Shown piece after piece: positions 7,175-14,122 of a stretch of 19,553 nt of DNA (the stretch's first letter is position 1; the number at the start of each line of letters is the position of its first letter). The translations under genes were made by a program, and so were the position numbers. This stretch comes from CAZRZN01 sp964604565 (GTDB taxonomy: Bacteria; Pseudomonadota; Alphaproteobacteria; Rhodobacterales; Rhodobacteraceae). The notes under the pieces are model-generated. The model was given only the letters and a program-made list of their open reading frames with translations. It was not told the origin of the DNA and did no database searches. Location of the stretch: contig CAZRZN010000057.1 in assembly GCA_964604565.1 (NCBI GenBank), positions 1 through 19,553 of the forward strand. Direction: 5' to 3'.

Positions 7175-7189
7175 TTAACCATCTGTAAA
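7175..7189. promoter_or_regulatory. CtrA-like binding site
   Basis: TTAA (7175-7178), a 7-base spacer and TAAA (7186-7189) match 7 of 8 fixed bases of the CtrA box TTAA-N7-TTAA. The first eight bases, TTAACCAT, are a CtrA half-site. On the minus strand it overlaps a -35-like TTTACA, the position expected for an activated promoter. It is directly adjacent to the LexA boxes. A matching ctrA gene is in the window. Confidence 0.4.
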
Positions 7190-7215
7190 GAACTAAATGA
7201 GAACATTATTGGAAC
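7190..7215 (-). promoter_or_regulatory. two overlapping LexA (SOS) boxes
   Basis: On the plus strand GAAC occurs at 7190-7193, 7201-7204 and 7212-7215, each separated by exactly 7 bases. On the minus strand this reads GTTC-N7-GTTC-N7-GTTC, that is, two overlapping copies of the alphaproteobacterial LexA operator. It lies 62 bases upstream of the start at 7128. A further GTTC at 7163-7166 belongs to a 9-bp inverted repeat (TGTTCTCAT 7162-7170, ATGAGAACA 7197-7205). The plus strand holds no gene downstream, so the small minus-strand gene is the target. Apart from these control elements and the small gene, I see no other coding sequence in 6775-7305. Confidence 0.8.
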
Positions 7216-7305
7216 GGAAACGGATGAGGTGTTTTGACCTTTGTGCAGGGCGTGATCTGTTGACCCGCCAGCACCGTGTAGCCAGCATCGAATCTGTGCG
7301 GGATT

Positions 7306-9396
7306 TCAGCCCACGCCAATCAGACGGATCGCTTCGTCCTGCCGCATAAGCCATAGCAACAGCCGCGCGGCCTTGCCCCGCGGCCCCTCCAGCGCGGGAT
7401 CGTCTGCCAGCAGGCGCCGGGCGTCGGTTTGCGCCACGGCCATCAATCCGGCTTGTCGCTCCAGATCCGCCACGCGGAAGCGCGGCAGGCCCGATTGGGC
7501 GACGCCAATCAGATCCCCTGCCCCGCGCATTTCAAGGTCGACCTCGGAAATCCGAAAGCCGTCATCGGTCTCCCGCAGGGTCGTGAGACGCCGCAATGCG
7601 CCTTCGCCCAAGGGCGGCTGATACATCAGCAGGCAGGTCGAGGCGGCCTCACCCCGCCCGACGCGCCCACGCAACTGATGCAACTGCGCCAGACCAAAGC
7701 TTTCGGCCCGTTCGATCACCATGATCGAGGCGTTGGGCACGTTGACGCCCACCTCGATGACGGTTGTCGCCACCAGAACTGCGGTCTCTCCGGCCACGAA
7801 GCGCGCCATCGCGGCATCCTTTTCCGCCGGCGGCATCTGACCGTGGACAAGACCGACGGCCCCCTCCCCCAATGCGGCGCGGAGATAGGCATAGCGTGCC
7901 TCCGCAGCCACAAGATCGGAATTTTCGCTTTCCTCCACCAGCGGACAGACCCAGTAGGCCTGACGCCGCTCCGCCACCGCGCGCCGCAGGTGATCAACCA
8001 CCTCCGCGATCCGCTCGTTCGAGATCAGGGCCGTCTTCACCGGCGTCCGCCCCGGGGGTTTTTCATCCAGAACGGAGACATCCATATCGCCGTATTGCGC
8101 CAGTGCGAGGCTGCGCGGGATCGGCGTGGCCGTCATGACCAGGACATCCGCCGCCACACCCTTGCGACCCAGTTCCATCCGCTGGCGCACACCGAAACGA
8201 TGCTGTTCGTCCACGATCGCAAGCCGCAGATCGGCGAAATGCACATCCGCCTGAAAGACCGCATGCGTTCCCACAAGGATCTGGATGTCGCCCCGCTTCA
8301 GCGCCGCCAGCTTGGCCGCGCGTTCGGCCCCCTTGTCCCGGCCAGTCAGCAGCTCAAGAACCACGCCGGCGCTTTCCGCAAGGGGTTGGAGCCCTTCGAG
8401 ATGCTGACGGGCAAGAATCTCTGTCGGGGCCATCATGACGCCCTGCCCACCTGCCTCGACTGCGATCAGCAGCGCCATGAAAGCCACCAGGGTCTTGCCC
8501 GCCCCGACGTCCCCCTGCAACAGGCGGTTCATCCGCAGCGGGCGCGCCATGTCCCCGGCAATCTCGTCGATGGCGCGGGTCTGCGCGCCGGTCGGCCGAT
8601 AGGGAAGCGCGCCCAGCACCTTGCCTTGCAGGCGCCCGTCCCCCTTTGAGATTGCGCCCGCCTTGCGCCGCTGCTGCGCCCGGGCCAGCGCAAGGGTCAG
8701 TTGATGCGCCATCAACTCGTCATAGGCCAGCCGCGCGCGCGCCGGCGACGTAGGCGCAAGGTCCTGCGGTCCCGACGGGGCGTGGGCCGCACGCAGGGCT
8801 GCGTCCCAGTCAGGCCAGGACTCCGCGCTTTTTTGTGCCGGATCGATCCATTCCGGCAAAGGCGTCAACCGGGTCAAGGCATCCGCCGATCCCCGCATCA
8901 TGAGCTTTTGCGTCACGCCCCCGGTCAAGGGATAGACCGGTTCATAGCCCGGCAGGTCGCCGGACTCTTCGGGGCGCAGCATGTGCTCCGGGTGCACCAT
9001 CTGGGGCACACCGTCGAACAGTTCGACCCGGCCGGACAGGATGCGCCGTGCGCCTGTCGGCAATACACGCGAGAGATACTCGCCGCTGCCCCGGAAAAAG
9101 ACCACCTGAAACCGGGTGCGGGCGTCGTCTGCCTCGATCCGATAGGCGCCCCCACGGCGCGCGGCTGGCCGGTGGCGCCCGATGGTTGCCTCGACCGTAA
9201 CAACGCCGGGCAGGTCCGCTGCAAGGACGCTATCGCGCAAACTGCGGTCGATGCCGGAATATGGCAGTGTATACAGCAGGTCGCGTGGCGTTTCGATCCC
9301 GGCACCGGACAGGGCCTGCGCAGTCTTCGGGCCAACGCCGTCCAGCGCGGTAATATCGGCAAACAGCGGCCAGAGCGCTTCGGGCCGTCCGCTCAT
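7306..9396 (-). CDS. recG: ATP-dependent DNA helicase RecG
   Basis: RecG is a superfamily 2 helicase that remodels stalled forks and Holliday junctions. The 696-residue product has an N-terminal helix-hairpin element (DGVGPKTAQALSGAGI, 19-34), a wedge/OB domain to about 150, Walker A GDVGAGKT (295-302), the DEQH box (396-399), TATPIPRS (422-429), and the C-terminal QLHQLRGRVGRG block with the RecG tail RGAGDLIG. The length is normal. Its start overlaps the ligA stop by 4 bases (ATGA), so it is translated with ligA. The next minus-strand gene downstream carries LexA boxes, 90 bases after the recG stop. Confidence 0.97.
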   Translation of the reverse strand: MSGRPEALWPLFADITALDGVGPKTAQALSGAGIETPRDLLYTLPYSGIDRSLRDSVLAADLPGVVTVEATIGRHRPAARRGGAYRIEADDARTRFQVVFFRGSGEYLSRVLPTGARRILSGRVELFDGVPQMVHPEHMLRPEESGDLPGYEPVYPLTGGVTQKLMMRGSADALTRLTPLPEWIDPAQKSAESWPDWDAALRAAHAPSGPQDLAPTSPARARLAYDELMAHQLTLALARAQQRRKAGAISKGDGRLQGKVLGALPYRPTGAQTRAIDEIAGDMARPLRMNRLLQGDVGAGKTLVAFMALLIAVEAGGQGVMMAPTEILARQHLEGLQPLAESAGVVLELLTGRDKGAERAAKLAALKRGDIQILVGTHAVFQADVHFADLRLAIVDEQHRFGVRQRMELGRKGVAADVLVMTATPIPRSLALAQYGDMDVSVLDEKPPGRTPVKTALISNERIAEVVDHLRRAVAERRQAYWVCPLVEESENSDLVAAEARYAYLRAALGEGAVGLVHGQMPPAEKDAAMARFVAGETAVLVATTVIEVGVNVPNASIMVIERAESFGLAQLHQLRGRVGRGEAASTCLLMYQPPLGEGALRRLTTLRETDDGFRISEVDLEMRGAGDLIGVAQSGLPRFRVADLERQAGLMAVAQTDARRLLADDPALEGPRGKAARLLLWLMRQDEAIRLIGVG

Positions 9397-11525
9397 GCGC
9401 CAATCAGGTCCAGCCAGCCATCTTCGTCCAGAACGGTCAGCCCGAGGTCGCGGGCCTTCTTTTCCTTGCTGCCCGCGCCCGGCCCGGCCACGACGATATC
9501 GGTCTTGGCCGATACAGACCCGGAGACCTTGGCCCCCAGCGCTTCGGCGCGCCCCTTGGCCTCTGCCCGGGTCATCCGCTCAAGCGATCCGGTAAAGACC
9601 ACGGTCTTGCCCGCCACGGGCGAGCTGTCGGTATCCGGCCGTTCGGCCTGCTGCACACTCAGGTGAGACACAAGGCGATCAATCGACTCCCGCTCCGCCT
9701 GCTGGTTCATCGCGGACACCAGCGACCGCGCAAGCACCGTGCCGACGCCGTCAATGCCAAGCAGATCGTCCCACGCCGGCCCGTCCATCGCCGCGGCCTC
9801 ATCCATCGCCTGCACGAAGCCCTGCCACGTGCCAAAATGGCGCGCCAGAAGGGTCGACGCGTTTTCGCCGACATGACGAATGCCCAGACCAAAAATCAGC
9901 CGCCCAAGCGGAATGGTGCGGCGCTCGTCTATGGCGGCAAAGAGGTTGGTCGCGGATTTTTCGCCCCAGCCTTCGCGGTTCTTGACCTGCTGAATGCCCT
10001 GTCCATAGCGCTCTTCGAGCGTGAAGATATCGGCCGGCTCCCGGATCCAGCCATCGGCGTAGAATTGTTCCACCTGTTTTGCGCCAAGGCCCTCGATGTC
10101 GAAAGCCGCCCGCGAGACGAAATGCTTCAGTTTTTCCACCGCCTGCGCGGGACAGATGAGGCCGCCGCTGCACCGGCGCACGGCATCGCCGTCCTCCCGG
10201 ATCGCGTCGGACCCGCACTCCGGGCATCGTGTCGGAAATTCAAAGGGCTGCGCATCTTCCGGGCGTTTCGACAGATCCACATCGGCAATCTTCGGGATCA
10301 CGTCGCCCGCGCGATAGACCTGCACCCAGTCGCCGACGCGGATGTCCTTGCCGTCGCGGATCGGGTTTCCCTGACTGTCGCGCCCGGCGATGTAGTCCTC
10401 GTTGTGCAGCGTCGCGTTCGACACCACCACGCCGCCCACGGTTACCGGTGTAAGCCGCGCGACCGGGGACAGCGCGCCGGTGCGGCCCACCTGAATGTCG
10501 ACCGACTCAAGACGGGTCCAGGCCAGTTCCGCGGGAAACTTGTGCGCGAGAGCCCATCGGGGTGTGGTCGACCGGTAGCCGAGACGCGCCTGAAGGCCGA
10601 GATCGTCAACCTTGTAGACCACCCCATCAATGTCGTAGCCGAGGGTGGCGCGCTGCGCCTCGATCTCCGCATAATGGGCGAGCATTTCTTCCGGGCCATC
10701 GCAGAGCCGGGTCAGCGGGTTGGTCTGGAACCCCAGTTCCTCCAGCCGTTGGATGGCGCCCATTTGCGTTTCCGCAAGCGGCTGGGACAATGTTCCCCAG
10801 GAATAGGCAAAGAAACGCAGCGGCCGGCTGCGGGTAATGGTGGCATCCAGTTGCCGCAAGGAGCCCGCGGCGGCATTTCGAGGGTTGGCAAAAGTCCTGC
10901 CGCCACGTTCTGCCTGACGGATGTTCAACGCCTCGAAATCCGAATGGCTCATGTAGACCTCGCCCCGAACTTCGAGAATGTCCGGGGCATCGGTCAGCGT
11001 CTGCGGGATGTCGTCGATGGTGCGCGCGTTGGCGGTGACATTCTCGCCCTCTGCCCCGTCGCCGCGGGTGGCCGCCTGTATCAACTCCCCCCCCTCATAG
11101 CGGAGGGCAAGCGACAGACCGTCGATCTTGGGCTCAGCCGTATAGGCGAGCGGCGCGTCCGCCGCGAGGCCAAGGTAGCGCCGGATCGCGCTGTCAAAAT
11201 CGTCGATATCCTCCGCGTCGAAAGCATTGGCAAGCGACAGCATCCGAATGCTGTGGCGCACCTTGGAAAACCCTTCGGCGGGGGCCGCGCCAACCTGTTC
11301 TGTCGGGCTGTCGTCCCGCTTCAGGTCCGGAAAACGGGCCTCGATCTCGACGTTCCTGCGTTTCAGCCGGTCGTATTCCGCATCGGACATCGCGGGGGCG
11401 TCTTCCGCGTGGTAGGCTCTGTTTGCCTCGTCCAGAATGCGCGAAAGAGACACGAGTTCATCTCGCGCCTCTCTTTCTGTCAGGTCTTCGACCTTGGTCG
11501 TGTTGTCAGGCGGTGTCTTGGCCAT
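9393..11525 (-). CDS. ligA: NAD-dependent DNA ligase
   Basis: LigA seals nicks in replication and repair using NAD+. Domains are seen in order in the 710-residue product: the Ia domain for nicotinamide mononucleotide (YHAEDAPAMSDAEYDRL), the adenylation site AEPKIDG with nucleophile K133, the OB fold, a four-cysteine zinc finger (CPEC...CSGGLIC), helix-hairpin-helix repeats (FGLGIRHVGENAS, LLGIDGVGTVLA) and a C-terminal BRCT domain. Three in-frame starts are possible: a GTG at 11546 and ATGs at 11531 and 11525. I chose 11525 because a GGGG-rich sequence is best spaced there, but this is a weak preference. It overlaps recG by 4 bases and starts 69 bases after ctrA on the same strand. Confidence 0.97.
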   Translation of the reverse strand: MAKTPPDNTTKVEDLTEREARDELVSLSRILDEANRAYHAEDAPAMSDAEYDRLKRRNVEIEARFPDLKRDDSPTEQVGAAPAEGFSKVRHSIRMLSLANAFDAEDIDDFDSAIRRYLGLAADAPLAYTAEPKIDGLSLALRYEGGELIQAATRGDGAEGENVTANARTIDDIPQTLTDAPDILEVRGEVYMSHSDFEALNIRQAERGGRTFANPRNAAAGSLRQLDATITRSRPLRFFAYSWGTLSQPLAETQMGAIQRLEELGFQTNPLTRLCDGPEEMLAHYAEIEAQRATLGYDIDGVVYKVDDLGLQARLGYRSTTPRWALAHKFPAELAWTRLESVDIQVGRTGALSPVARLTPVTVGGVVVSNATLHNEDYIAGRDSQGNPIRDGKDIRVGDWVQVYRAGDVIPKIADVDLSKRPEDAQPFEFPTRCPECGSDAIREDGDAVRRCSGGLICPAQAVEKLKHFVSRAAFDIEGLGAKQVEQFYADGWIREPADIFTLEERYGQGIQQVKNREGWGEKSATNLFAAIDERRTIPLGRLIFGLGIRHVGENASTLLARHFGTWQGFVQAMDEAAAMDGPAWDDLLGIDGVGTVLARSLVSAMNQQAERESIDRLVSHLSVQQAERPDTDSSPVAGKTVVFTGSLERMTRAEAKGRAEALGAKVSGSVSAKTDIVVAGPGAGSKEKKARDLGLTVLDEDGWLDLIGA

Positions 11526-11594
11526 CCCCATCCCCGCAATCAGCACCTGTCAGAGTGATAGGCCCGCACTGCGAAGAGGTCCAGCCGATCCACG

Positions 11595-12311
11595 TCAGCC
11601 GGTGGCGGCGATCGCCTTGGGTTCGTCCTGCGAAGGTTCGGGATCGCGCAGCACATAACCGCGGCCCCAGACCGTCTCGATGTAATTATCGTCGCCCGTT
11701 GCCTCCGACAGCTTTTTGCGGAGTTTGCAGATGAACACGTCGATGATCTTCAACTCGGGTTCGTCCATCCCGCCGTAGAGGTGGTTCAGGAACATTTCCT
11801 TGGTCAGCGTCGTGCCCTTGCGCAGGCTCAACAGCTCCAGCATCTGGTATTCCTTGCCGGTCAGATGCACCGATTTGCCGGCGACTTCGACCGTCTTGGC
11901 GTCCAGGTTGACGGAAATCTTTCCGGTCCGGATGACGGATTGGGAATGCCCCTTTGAGCGGCGAATGATTGCGTGGATGCGCGCCACGAGTTCGTCGCGA
12001 TGAAACGGCTTGGTCATGTAGTCGTCGGCCCCGAAGCCGAAGCCCTTTATCTTGGACTGCGTGTCATCCTCGCCCGTGAGGATCAGGATCGGCGTATCGA
12101 TTCGCGCCACCCGCAATTGCCGCAAGACTTCGTGTCCATTCATGTCCGGGAGATTGAGATCCAGCAGAATGAGGTCGTAATCATACAGTTTAGCAAGATC
12201 GACCCCCTCTTCACCCATATCCGTCGAATAGACGTTCAGGTTGGCATGGCTGAGCATCAATTCGATGCTCTTCGAGGTGGTTGGATCGTCTTCAACCAAC
12301 AGAATACGCAT
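11595..12311 (-). CDS. ctrA: cell-cycle response regulator CtrA
   Basis: CtrA is the OmpR-type response regulator that controls division, motility and other polar functions in alphaproteobacteria. The 238-residue product has an N-terminal receiver domain with acidic pocket E7-D8-D9, phospho-acceptor D51 (LLDLNLPD) and K101 (YMTKPF). The C-terminal winged helix (about 125-225) includes GKEYQMLELLSLRKG and ICKLRKKL, which are nearly invariant in CtrA. In Caulobacter, ClpXP recognises a terminal Ala-Ala. Here the protein ends in AATG, so the two alanines are internal. GGAG lies 8 bases before the ATG. sciP is immediately upstream on the same strand. Confidence 0.96.
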   Translation of the reverse strand: MRILLVEDDPTTSKSIELMLSHANLNVYSTDMGEEGVDLAKLYDYDLILLDLNLPDMNGHEVLRQLRVARIDTPILILTGEDDTQSKIKGFGFGADDYMTKPFHRDELVARIHAIIRRSKGHSQSVIRTGKISVNLDAKTVEVAGKSVHLTGKEYQMLELLSLRKGTTLTKEMFLNHLYGGMDEPELKIIDVFICKLRKKLSEATGDDNYIETVWGRGYVLRDPEPSQDEPKAIAATG

Positions 12312-12343
12312 GTGCTGTCTCCGGGCAAATTCTTTGTTCGACC

Positions 12344-12403
12344 TTAACGTGATCGAAAAAGGTTAACGCACTCTTACCATAACCGAACGCAAAAGATATT
12401 CAA
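12344..12403 (-). promoter_or_regulatory. candidate ctrA promoter with two TTAA sites
   Basis: On the minus strand TTGAAT (12403-12398), a 16-base spacer and TATGGT (12381-12376) make a plausible -35/-10 pair directly after the sciP stop. Downstream, TTAAC/GTTAA motifs occur at 12363-12366 and 12344-12347, 15 bases apart and not the canonical 7. They would fall just after the transcription start, which would suit repression or autoregulation by CtrA. The promoter is inferred from sequence only. Confidence 0.35.
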
Positions 12404-12404
12404 C

Positions 12405-12683
12405 TCAAGGTTGCCGGTATTTTTGAACGCGAGTCACTTTCAAGGCATCCTCGCCATGCTCCGTCGCGGCCTTGACCCATTCAAGCAATTCTTCGTCACT
12501 CAATCCATAGTGGTCCTTGGCCTGGTCATGCGAAATAAGACCGAACGTCACGGCCTTGACGACGGCGGCCTTGCGCGAGGCCACCCAGCGCCGCGTTTCC
12601 TTCGCCGGCAGATCAGCCCGCGTCATTGTGCTGCCATCGGGAAGCCTGACCGCGCGCGGGCCCTCAATCTTTTTCAGAAACAT
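12405..12683 (-). CDS. sciP: CtrA inhibitor SciP (DUF1153)
   Basis: SciP is a small helix-turn-helix protein that binds CtrA and blocks transcription from CtrA promoters. The 92-residue product carries the family core: GPRAVRLPDGSTMTRADLP (8-26), KETRRWVASRKAAVV (28-42), and the helical segment GLISHDQAKDHYGLSDEEL (48-66), which resembles a Trp-repressor-type helix-turn-helix. The length matches the Caulobacter protein (about 93). The ATG at 12683 has GGAG 7 bases upstream. Open frame continues further but runs into the mnmA start region. It sits 93 bases upstream of ctrA on the same strand, so regulator and inhibitor are neighbours. Confidence 0.93.
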   Translation of the reverse strand: MFLKKIEGPRAVRLPDGSTMTRADLPAKETRRWVASRKAAVVKAVTFGLISHDQAKDHYGLSDEELLEWVKAATEHGEDALKVTRVQKYRQP

Positions 12684-12717
12684 TTGCGAACTCCGACGCT
12701 TCTTTTTCAGGCATAAA

Positions 12718-12727
12718 GCCACGTGGC
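12718..12727. repeat. 10-bp perfect palindrome between sciP and mnmA
   Basis: GCCACGTGGC is a perfect palindrome in the 123-base divergent intergenic region, 35 bases upstream of the sciP start. It could be an operator for sciP. No known binding protein can be assigned from sequence. Confidence 0.25.
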
Positions 12728-12753
12728 GCTTAACGGCGACTGAAATGCCCCCC

Positions 12754-12781
12754 TTGAGAGTATTTCGGATTTTCCTATATT
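12754..12781 (+). promoter_or_regulatory. sigma70-type promoter of mnmA
   Basis: TTGAGA (12754-12759) and TATATT (12776-12781) are separated by 16 bases. This is a good match to a housekeeping promoter in GC-rich DNA. It ends 25 bases before the mnmA start, leaving a very short leader with the GGAGAG ribosome binding site. Confidence 0.6.
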
Positions 12782-12806
12782 CCGCGGGATTCCACGGAGA
12801 GTTGCC

Positions 12807-13946
12807 ATGCCCCTCGACACGCGCCCGCTCAATTCGCTGGGCCTGCCAAAACCACCTTCGGAAACCCGCGTCGTCGTCGCCATGTCGGGCGGCGTGGACA
12901 GTTCCGTCGTCGCCGCCATGCTGAAGGACGAAGGATATGACGTGGTCGGGGTCACGCTTCAGCTTTATGATCACGGTGCGGCCTTGGCGAAAAAAGGGGC
13001 GTGCTGCGCGGGCATCGACATCCACGATGCGCGGCGGGTCGCGGAATCCATGGGCTTTCCGCATTATGTCCTAGACTATGAAAATATTTTCCGCGAGGCC
13101 GTGATAGACGAGTTCGCGGACAGCTATCTGGGCGGCGCCACCCCGGTCCCCTGCATCCGATGCAACGAGCGGGTAAAATTCAAGGATCTCCTTGAAACGG
13201 CAAAAGAACTCGACGCGGATTGCATGGCGACCGGCCATTATATCCAGCGCAAAATGGGCCCATGCGGACCGGAATTGCACAGCGCCGAAGACGCGGCGCG
13301 CGACCAGAGTTATTTCCTGTTTTCGACAACCCCCGCGCAGTTGGATTTCCTGCGCTTTCCCTTGGGTCATCTGCCGTCAAAAGACGCGACCCGTGCCCTC
13401 GCGGAGAAATATGATTTGTCCGTCGCAATGAAACCGGACAGCCAGGATATCTGCTTTGTTCCCGACGGCAATTACGCGGCGGTCATCGAAAAGCTGCGTC
13501 CGGGATCGGTCGAGGCGGGCGAAATTGTCCATGCGGACGGACGTTTGCTGGGCCACCATGACGGGGTGATTCACTATACCATCGGTCAGCGACGGGGCCT
13601 CGGAATCGGCGGATTGTCAGAGCCCCTTTACGTCGTGAAGCTCGATGTCGACCGCCGTCGCGTGGTTGTCGGACCCAAGGAAATGCTTGCAACTCGAACG
13701 ATTCCGGTGCGGGAAATCAACTGGTTGGGCGACGCGCCTTTGACGTCTCAGGCGGAATGGCACCTGAGCGTCAAGGTCCGCTCGACCCGGCCGCCGCGCG
13801 AGGCGATCCTGCGCCCGCTCTCCGAGACGACGGCGGAGGTGGAACTGCTGACGCCGGAAGAAGGCGTCAGTCCGGGACAGGCCTGTGTATTCTATGCATC
13901 CGAAGGTTCGCGGATCCTGGGGGGTGGCTGGATCTGGCGCGGATGA
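12807..13946 (+). CDS. mnmA: tRNA-specific 2-thiouridylase
   Basis: MnmA places sulfur at C2 of wobble uridine 34 in tRNA-Lys, tRNA-Glu and tRNA-Gln, after adenylating the base. The 379-residue product has the PP-loop AMSGGVDSSVVAA (25-37), CIRCNERVKF with C119 (nucleophile position), and SQDICFVP with C216 (the partner cysteine that carries the persulfide). The C-terminal beta-barrel region contains YTIGQRRGLGI. The length is normal, with a short N-terminal extension. GGAGAG lies 7 bases before the ATG. It is divergent from sciP. It is the third tRNA-modification gene in the window, after trmFO and gluQ. Confidence 0.96.
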   Translation: MPLDTRPLNSLGLPKPPSETRVVVAMSGGVDSSVVAAMLKDEGYDVVGVTLQLYDHGAALAKKGACCAGIDIHDARRVAESMGFPHYVLDYENIFREAVIDEFADSYLGGATPVPCIRCNERVKFKDLLETAKELDADCMATGHYIQRKMGPCGPELHSAEDAARDQSYFLFSTTPAQLDFLRFPLGHLPSKDATRALAEKYDLSVAMKPDSQDICFVPDGNYAAVIEKLRPGSVEAGEIVHADGRLLGHHDGVIHYTIGQRRGLGIGGLSEPLYVVKLDVDRRRVVVGPKEMLATRTIPVREINWLGDAPLTSQAEWHLSVKVRSTRPPREAILRPLSETTAEVELLTPEEGVSPGQACVFYASEGSRILGGGWIWRG

Positions 13947-14122
13947 CGCGATCCCGTTGACCCGGCGGCGCGCTGCGCGGCGCATTCGCGCCAGATCATA
14001 GTCACAGTTTTCGAAAATTTCGCCGCCAGCGACAGGAGATCTGATTCGGTCACCGAAATTCTCGTCGGCATCCCTGCCACTTCCAGAAACGGGTGCACGT
14101 TGGGCGCGATTCTCGGCGCCGG

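Noticed and set aside
7429..8649. A 406-codon plus-strand frame opposite recG
   Set aside because: It is antisense to the helicase motifs of recG, with a composition typical of shadow frames.
9663..11558. A 631-codon open frame on the plus strand opposite ligA
   Set aside because: It is fully antisense to a complete ligA with all catalytic motifs. Its translation is rich in Arg, His and Gly without any domain, as expected from GC-rich antisense sequence.
12684..13064. Upstream extension of sciP
   Set aside because: It overlaps the mnmA promoter and coding start. The conserved protein begins at the ATG at 12683 with a ribosome binding site.
13950..13995. GC-rich imperfect repeats after mnmA as a terminator
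   Set aside because: The stems are short and ambiguous and no T-run follows on either strand.
13892..14098. A possible small minus-strand gene after the KAS gene, with a plausible segment MPTRISVTESDLLSLAAKFSK
   Set aside because: The second half turns arginine- and proline-rich, runs antisense into the end of mnmA, has no good ribosome binding site and no recognised family. It could be a decayed remnant, but the support is too weak to list.
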